A stretch of DNA of 64,000 nt from NCBI GenBank assembly GCA_049969935.1, contig JBMFNX010000001.1, positions 1-64,000 of the forward strand. The letters are read 5' to 3'. The notes beneath the pieces are model-generated. The model ran no database searches. It was not told where the DNA came from and was given only the letters and a program-made list of their open reading frames with translations. Each line of letters starts with the position of its first letter. Within the stretch, counting starts at the first letter, position 1. Positions 59,731-64,000 of this stretch are shown here, in pieces. Source of the DNA: JACIWG01 sp049969935. GTDB taxonomy: Archaea; Thermoproteota; Nitrososphaeria; JACIWG01. The position numbers and the translations under genes were made by a program.

Positions 59731-59753
59731 ACACCTTGATCTATTTAACAAAT

Positions 59754-59835
59754 GCGTCTACCATAAAAGCGTAGTGACGGCCTTGGCTGAAATGATGAGG
59801 ATCAAGGTTAACCCAGCTACGCAACAGGTAGACGC
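59754..59835 (+). ncRNA. H/ACA guide RNA with K-turn and an additional closing helix
   Basis: Inner hairpin: lower stem GCGTAG (59770-59775) with CTACGC (59817-59822), internal loop with guide strands (tgacgg left, ttaaccca right), upper stem CCTTG/CAAGG, and a K-turn from CTGA facing GATGA. ACA at 59824-59826 is 16 nt beyond the upper stem, the normal distance. Outside it a perfect 9-bp helix GCGTCTACC (59754-59762) with GGTAGACGC (59827-59835) encloses the unit. Box, stem and distance all fit an archaeal H/ACA RNA working with Cbf5 (gene at 832). Confidence 0.8.
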
Positions 59836-59862
59836 CCCCCGCATAGAGAGGTTTGGCGAAAT

Positions 59863-60318
59863 ATGCCAAAGAAAGGCGTAAATGAGCCAAAACTGGTCAG
59901 AGGCGGGGGACATAAATCTTACAATTGGTCTAAAAAAGAAAATGTGCTAAAGTTAGAAAAATTGAAGGAGTTGGTAATTTCATTAAACAATGAAATCGAA
60001 AATGGTGCACTTGTGATAGTTGAGGGGCCAAAAGATGCTATAGCATTGAAAGAAATCGGCCTTCTTGGAGAACCATATCTATATAGCCACAACTCAGATC
60101 ATATCGAGCTTTTTAAGTTGGCATTAAAATCATCAAAGGTTATCATTTTAGTAGATAATGATAGAGAGGGAAGATATATTTGCAAAAAGTTAATAACAGA
60201 ACTTGGAGCAAAAGGTATAAAATATGATATCTGGTATAGAAAACAATTTTATAAAATTGGAAAAGGCATGATATCTCATCTAGAGGAACTTTCTTCGTTA
60301 ATTAGGAAAATTGAATAA
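59863..60318 (+). CDS. Small stand-alone Toprim-domain protein
   Basis: A 151-residue protein whose middle and end form a Toprim fold: GALVIVEGPKDAIALKEIGL holds the catalytic-type Glu, and VIILVDNDREGRYICKKLIT the DxD motif. It resembles the archaeal Toprim proteins related to bacterial DnaG/RNase M5 cores. Possible roles are RNA cleavage or nucleotidyl transfer; not determinable here. It lies between the H/ACA RNA (27 nt) and dnaG (44 nt). Confidence 0.82.
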   Translation: MPKKGVNEPKLVRGGGHKSYNWSKKENVLKLEKLKELVISLNNEIENGALVIVEGPKDAIALKEIGLLGEPYLYSHNSDHIELFKLALKSSKVIILVDNDREGRYICKKLITELGAKGIKYDIWYRKQFYKIGKGMISHLEELSSLIRKIE

Positions 60319-60362
60319 ATAACTTAAATAATGGTTTATTTGAATCAAGGTGTTAGGTAGAT

Positions 60363-61496
60363 ATGTCGATACCTACTAAATATTTGATTAGATTAAAATT
60401 CGAAGTAGAAGGTGTTGTTGAGAGAGCGGATGTAGTAGGAGCAATATTTGGACAAACAGAAGGACTATTTGGTCCAGAATTTGATTTAAATGAACTACAA
60501 AAGACTTGGAAAATTGGACGAATAGAAATAAATCTAGAATCCAAGAATGACAGAACCTTCGGTGAAGTTCTTATTCCAACATCCACTGATTTCGAAACAA
60601 CAAGCTTAATCGCTGCTACCGTAGAAAGTGTGGATCGGGTAGGACCATGTAGTGCAAGGTTTAAGCTAATTTCAATAGAAGATGTTCGTGCAGAAAAGAT
60701 TAAGCAGATAAAGGAAAGGGCAAAAGAAATAGCTAGAGAATGGTCAAAGAAAGTAATGAGTGAAAGTAACAAGATACTAAAGGATATCAGTGAGTCCATG
60801 GGTAAATCAAAGATAATAGCCTATGGGAAAGAAAAATTGCCAGCTGGACCAGCGGTTGATAAGTCAGATACTATAATATTGGTAGAGGGAAGAGCTGATG
60901 TTTTAAACTTATTGCGTGCTGGTATAGAAAACGTTATAGGTATAGAGGGAACAGGGATACCTCAATCTGTAATAGAATTAAGCAAAAATAAGAAGATTAT
61001 AGCATTTTTAGATGGAGATAGAGGAGGAGATCTAATTTTAAAGGAACTAATGCAAGTTGCAAGAGTTGATAAAGTTGTCAGAGCGCCACCTGGAAGAGAA
61101 GTAGAAGAGTTAACACCACTAGAAATTATGGAATGCTTGAGCAGTGCAACTCAAATTCCTCCAATTCAAGTAAAAAAAGAGGTACCAGCTAATATAGGCC
61201 CAGAGCTTGCTGAGAAGGTTAAAGAACTCAAACCTTCATTAGTTAATACTTTGGAGGCAGTTATATTAGATGAAAATTTCAATATCTTAATAAGGATTCC
61301 TGTGAGCGAACTTGCAAAACAACTTGAATCAGAAGAACTAAAGGGTGCGAAATACATCATATTCGATGGAATTGTGTCCCAAAGGATAGTGGACCTTTCT
61401 GAGAAAAAGGGTATAGCAGTTATTATTGGACATAGGATTGGAGAAATTACAAGAAAATCGCCTTCAGTAGTGATCACAACTTTAGAAAACTTTTAG
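60363..61496 (+). CDS. dnaG: Archaeal DnaG-type primase / exosome subunit
   Basis: A 377-residue protein with N-terminal archaeal DnaG domain (TKYLIRLKFEVEGVVERADV), Toprim core with ILVEGRADVLNLLRAGIENV and IIAFLDGDRGGDLILKEL, and a C-terminal part (GPELAEKVKELKPSLVNTLE) found in exosome-associated DnaG. In several archaea it is part of the RNA-degrading exosome, binding poly(A). Length is normal. Confidence 0.95.
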   Translation: MSIPTKYLIRLKFEVEGVVERADVVGAIFGQTEGLFGPEFDLNELQKTWKIGRIEINLESKNDRTFGEVLIPTSTDFETTSLIAATVESVDRVGPCSARFKLISIEDVRAEKIKQIKERAKEIAREWSKKVMSESNKILKDISESMGKSKIIAYGKEKLPAGPAVDKSDTIILVEGRADVLNLLRAGIENVIGIEGTGIPQSVIELSKNKKIIAFLDGDRGGDLILKELMQVARVDKVVRAPPGREVEELTPLEIMECLSSATQIPPIQVKKEVPANIGPELAEKVKELKPSLVNTLEAVILDENFNILIRIPVSELAKQLESEELKGAKYIIFDGIVSQRIVDLSEKKGIAVIIGHRIGEITRKSPSVVITTLENF

Positions 61497-61507
61497 AATA
61501 TTCTTAC

Positions 61508-62572
61508 GTGAGAAAAGTGAAGATTAAGAGACTGTCTAAAAATAGTGCTGAAATCATCCCTGAAACCGTTGATGACATGCTTCTTTTAAGACTATCTATC
61601 AGCAAGAATGACCTAGTATCTGCAAAGACTACTAGAACAGTAAAATTTGAAAAGAATTATTCAAGGCATGCCGAAAAAGAGAAGAAAACTATTATATTAA
61701 CAGTAAGGGTTAGTGAAATAACTTTTGATGGTACATTCGAAAAACTAAAGATTAGTGGTTCCATAGAGGCAACATCCGATGAGCATGTACAAAAGGGAAC
61801 TAGACATGCTCTAGAAATTGGTCTTTATACAAAGTTCCTTTTAGTCAAGGAAAAAAATCAAATCGACTTCAAGTCACTAGAGAAGAATCTAATTTTAGAT
61901 GAACTAATTTTAGTTGCATTAGACACGCTAGTTGCAGGTATAGGAAAGATAAGGGGAAGCCAAGTAAAATATATTACAGAAATATATTCAAATTATCAAG
62001 GTAAACTTTATAATGTAAAACAAGATTGGACAAAATCATATTATCAACAGATTTCCGATTTACTAATTTCTTCAATTTCAGGAACAGAAAATAAAATTAT
62101 TATAGTTGGACCGGGACATTTGAGACTAGGATTAAAAAATTTTATTGAAAACTCCCCAATTGGGAAAAAAGTTCAAGTCATGACAATTGAAGGAATAGAA
62201 AACGGCGGATTCGATGGTATAAGACAGGCTATCAATTCAGAAGAATTTTTAAAAGTATTTAAGGAAAACTTTTTTGCTAAAGCAAGAACAGTTATGGAAA
62301 AAATATTAATTTCAATTTACAAAGGTGATGGGCTAGCATTACTTTCACTAGATGAGATAGAAAAAGCTTCCATAGTTGGCGCATGCGAAAATCTTTTAAT
62401 AACAAAAGATTTTCTCTTAAAAAATCCTGTAGAAGAAGAAAAAATAGTTCAAATTTTTTCTAACATTTTAAAGTATAAGGGAACAATTTATTTCCTCGAC
62501 GAGAACACCAATACTGGAATTCAATTAAACACCCTTGGCGGAATAGCAGCTTATTTAAGATACAGAATTTAA
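61508..62572 (+). CDS. pelA: Pelota (Dom34), ribosome rescue factor
   Basis: A 354-residue protein from GTG at 61508 in three domains like eRF1: an Sm-like N domain (KTTRTVKFEKNYSRHAEKEK), a middle domain (IIVGPGHLRLGLKNFIENSP) and a C domain with VVGACENLL-like IVGACENLLITKDFLL and GTIYFLDENTNTGIQLNTLG. It frees ribosomes stalled on truncated or damaged mRNA with ABCE1. It follows dnaG by 11 nt, linking RNA decay and ribosome rescue. Confidence 0.95.
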   Translation: MRKVKIKRLSKNSAEIIPETVDDMLLLRLSISKNDLVSAKTTRTVKFEKNYSRHAEKEKKTIILTVRVSEITFDGTFEKLKISGSIEATSDEHVQKGTRHALEIGLYTKFLLVKEKNQIDFKSLEKNLILDELILVALDTLVAGIGKIRGSQVKYITEIYSNYQGKLYNVKQDWTKSYYQQISDLLISSISGTENKIIIVGPGHLRLGLKNFIENSPIGKKVQVMTIEGIENGGFDGIRQAINSEEFLKVFKENFFAKARTVMEKILISIYKGDGLALLSLDEIEKASIVGACENLLITKDFLLKNPVEEEKIVQIFSNILKYKGTIYFLDENTNTGIQLNTLGGIAAYLRYRI

Positions 62573-62604
62573 TTATTAGAATAAAAAATTTATACAAAAT
62601 TGAT

Positions 62605-62943
62605 TTAAAGTAGGAAGGGGAATATAATTTCAGAAATTAAAGCTAAAATCAGTGCACCCTTTATAAGGTCTAATCCTAGTCTTTTATTTAATCGGCTAAA
62701 GTAGAGTAGAACACCAACCATACCTACAAGAGAATATGCAATTCGAGAAATATTTAATACTGCACTTTTAAGGATTATTATAACTTTTTCGAGCAAATTG
62801 ACAAATTTAGAAGAAAGATTTTCAAATAATTCAGTTGAGTTGGAATCGGATAAACTATATCCTTTAGCGTAAACCAAAAAGATATTTATCACCACTAAAG
62901 TAGTACATCCTAAGACAATAAGAAATATATTCTTAAACATCAT
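62605..62943 (-). CDS. Small membrane protein of unknown function
   Basis: A 112-residue protein: N-terminal hydrophobic segment that may be a signal anchor (about 3-26), a polar stretch with SLSDSNSTELFENL, then two membrane segments (about 58-80 and 92-112) with RLNKRLG between. The arrangement (signal plus two spans) is seen in VirB2/TrbC-like and other small membrane families, but I cannot place it. Converges with pelA. Confidence 0.6.
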   Translation of the reverse strand: MMFKNIFLIVLGCTTLVVINIFLVYAKGYSLSDSNSTELFENLSSKFVNLLEKVIIILKSAVLNISRIAYSLVGMVGVLLYFSRLNKRLGLDLIKGALILALISEIIFPFLL

Positions 62944-63040
62944 CTTATATTGAAAATAGCATATATAACCACATATAAGGGGACAAGATTATAGTAAAAT
63001 GCAAATATAAAAAGTACCCCAAGGGTAGAATGGGTTAGAC

Positions 63041-63961
63041 ATGATCTGTTCCTTCTGTGGAGAAAAGGCGATATATTATAGAGCGTATAGTGGTAAACAC
63101 TTTTGTGTAACATGCTTTAAAAAGTCAATAGAAGAAAAAGTTATAAAAACTATATCAAAGTATAATATGCTAAATTATGGCGAAAAAATTTTACTCATGG
63201 TTTCAGGTGGAAAAGATAGTCTCGCTATGCTTAGAATCTTAAACAAAATAACCAAGGAACATGCTTCAGAAATTGTTGTTGCAACTATTGACGAAGGGAT
63301 AAAGGAGTATCGTGATGATGCCTTAGAAATTGTTAAGAGCGTATGTGCTGAATTAAATTTGCCACATTATATATTTAAATTTAAAGATCTTTTTGGATAC
63401 ACTATTGATGAAATCGCAGGTCTGAAAAAGGAATATTCAACTTGCAGTGTATGCGGCATATTTAGAAGAAGGGCAATAGATCTTATAGCACAAAAATTGA
63501 ATATTCATGTTGTTGCAACAGCACATAATTTAGATGATATAATTCAAACATTCCTAATAAACTTATTGAATAATGATCTAAAAAGATTAAAATGGAATTT
63601 ACCAGTACACTATGAGACATCCATTTTTCCTCAAAGAAGAATAAAACCATTAGCTGAAATCTATGAGGAAGAATTAGCACTTTTTTCTTTTTTAAATAAT
63701 GAACGTTTCCAAAAAATGGCTTGCCCATACATGCATGAAGGAATACGCTCACAGATTCGTGAGATTTTGAACGGACTAGAAAGAGATCATCCTGGAATAA
63801 AATATTCGCTATATCATTCTGCAATAGGTATATCAAAATCGTTAGCTATTTCAAAAAAAGAAAGAAAGAAATGTAAAATTTGTGGGATACCCACATTCAG
63901 TGAAAAATGTTCTTTATGCACTATATTATCAGAATTAAAAAATGAAAATATAGATAATTAA
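63041..63961 (+). CDS. ncsA: tRNA thiolation enzyme, NcsA/TtuA type
   Basis: A 306-residue PP-loop ATPase. Zinc knuckle CSFC...CVTC (3-25), ATP loop MVSGGKDSLAML (53-64), catalytic Cys region STCSVCGIFRRR and MACPYMHEG, C-terminal zinc knuckle CKIC...CSLC. This is the archaeal NcsA/TtuA family that uses an iron-sulfur cluster to add sulfur at tRNA position 34 or 54. Which position it modifies here cannot be told from sequence. Confidence 0.93.
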   Translation: MICSFCGEKAIYYRAYSGKHFCVTCFKKSIEEKVIKTISKYNMLNYGEKILLMVSGGKDSLAMLRILNKITKEHASEIVVATIDEGIKEYRDDALEIVKSVCAELNLPHYIFKFKDLFGYTIDEIAGLKKEYSTCSVCGIFRRRAIDLIAQKLNIHVVATAHNLDDIIQTFLINLLNNDLKRLKWNLPVHYETSIFPQRRIKPLAEIYEEELALFSFLNNERFQKMACPYMHEGIRSQIREILNGLERDHPGIKYSLYHSAIGISKSLAISKKERKKCKICGIPTFSEKCSLCTILSELKNENIDN

Positions 63962-64000
63962 GTTAAAATATAACATCATAGTAACATTTTATGGCGATAG

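Overview
The window is an AT-rich archaeal chromosome segment packed with housekeeping genes. Several features mark it as archaeal: the S10-spc ribosomal protein order, eukaryote-like proteins (eL13, eL19, eL32, eS4, aIF6, prefoldin, Spt5, Cbf5, Pelota, RNase P Rpp29), archaeal DnaG, DTD2-type D-aminoacyl-tRNA deacylase, A/V-type ATPase stalk subunits, an intron-bearing tRNA-Trp and K-turn H/ACA-like guide RNAs. eL13, the PPi-type phosphofructokinase and the IS5-like transposase point to a thermophilic TACK (Thermoproteota-like) lineage. The exact class cannot be fixed from sequence reading alone.

Layout. 1-390 is the start of an IS5-family transposase with clearly higher GC than its surroundings. 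544-16304, all on the minus strand, holds eL13, cbf5, cmk, a DUF106 Oxa1-like gene, secY, and then uL15 back through uL3 in near-canonical order; an Hsp20 gene lies between uL30 and uL15. 16.4-27.6 kb carries a SPOUT RNA methyltransferase, a PDCD5-like gene, a GSA-type aminotransferase beside tRNA-Glu, an unrecognised HTH-plus-304-residue pair, thioredoxin, a divergent short CysRS, a PPi-PFK/aldolase pair, an orphan DNA methyltransferase and PEP carboxykinase. 27.6-29.1 kb is gene-poor: tRNA-Leu, decayed coding remnants, and a compact structured RNA with an 11-bp pseudoknot that resembles the right end (omega RNA) of an IS200/IS605-type TnpB element.

29.1-45.2 kb has divergent pyrB/pyrI, ATPase subunits H-E-F, aIF6, prefoldin alpha, ftsY, argF, dtdA, secE, spt5, uL11-uL1-uL10, an inverted P1/L12 gene, alaS, leuS and a macrodomain gene. 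45.2-51 kb has two tRNAs and a nickel module: larB/larC/larE for the nickel-pincer nucleotide plus a NikMNQO-like ECF nickel/cobalt transporter. 51.2-52.6 kb is an RNA-gene cluster: tRNA-Phe, a K-turn-like hairpin RNA ahead of tRNA-Ala(CGC), intron-containing tRNA-Trp, an H/ACA-like RNA and 5S rRNA. 52.6-64 kb has a DUF1512 membrane protein, methionine aminopeptidase, coaD, trpS, pheS-pheT, an H/ACA guide RNA with an extra closing helix, a Toprim protein, dnaG, pelota and an NcsA/TtuA tRNA thiolase.

The genes mostly serve translation: ribosome, tRNA charging, tRNA and rRNA modification, nascent-chain targeting (SecY, SecE, FtsY, DUF106) and rescue (Pelota, DTD2). A smaller metabolic set covers upper glycolysis/gluconeogenesis, pyrimidine and arginine carbamoyl transfer, and nickel-cofactor supply. 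No CRISPR array, restriction-modification pair or prophage was seen. The most unusual items are the omega-RNA-like remnant, the extra guide RNAs, the ATA start of the ATPase F subunit, the in-place inversion of the L12 gene, the Hsp20 insertion, and the nickel-pincer module without LarA.
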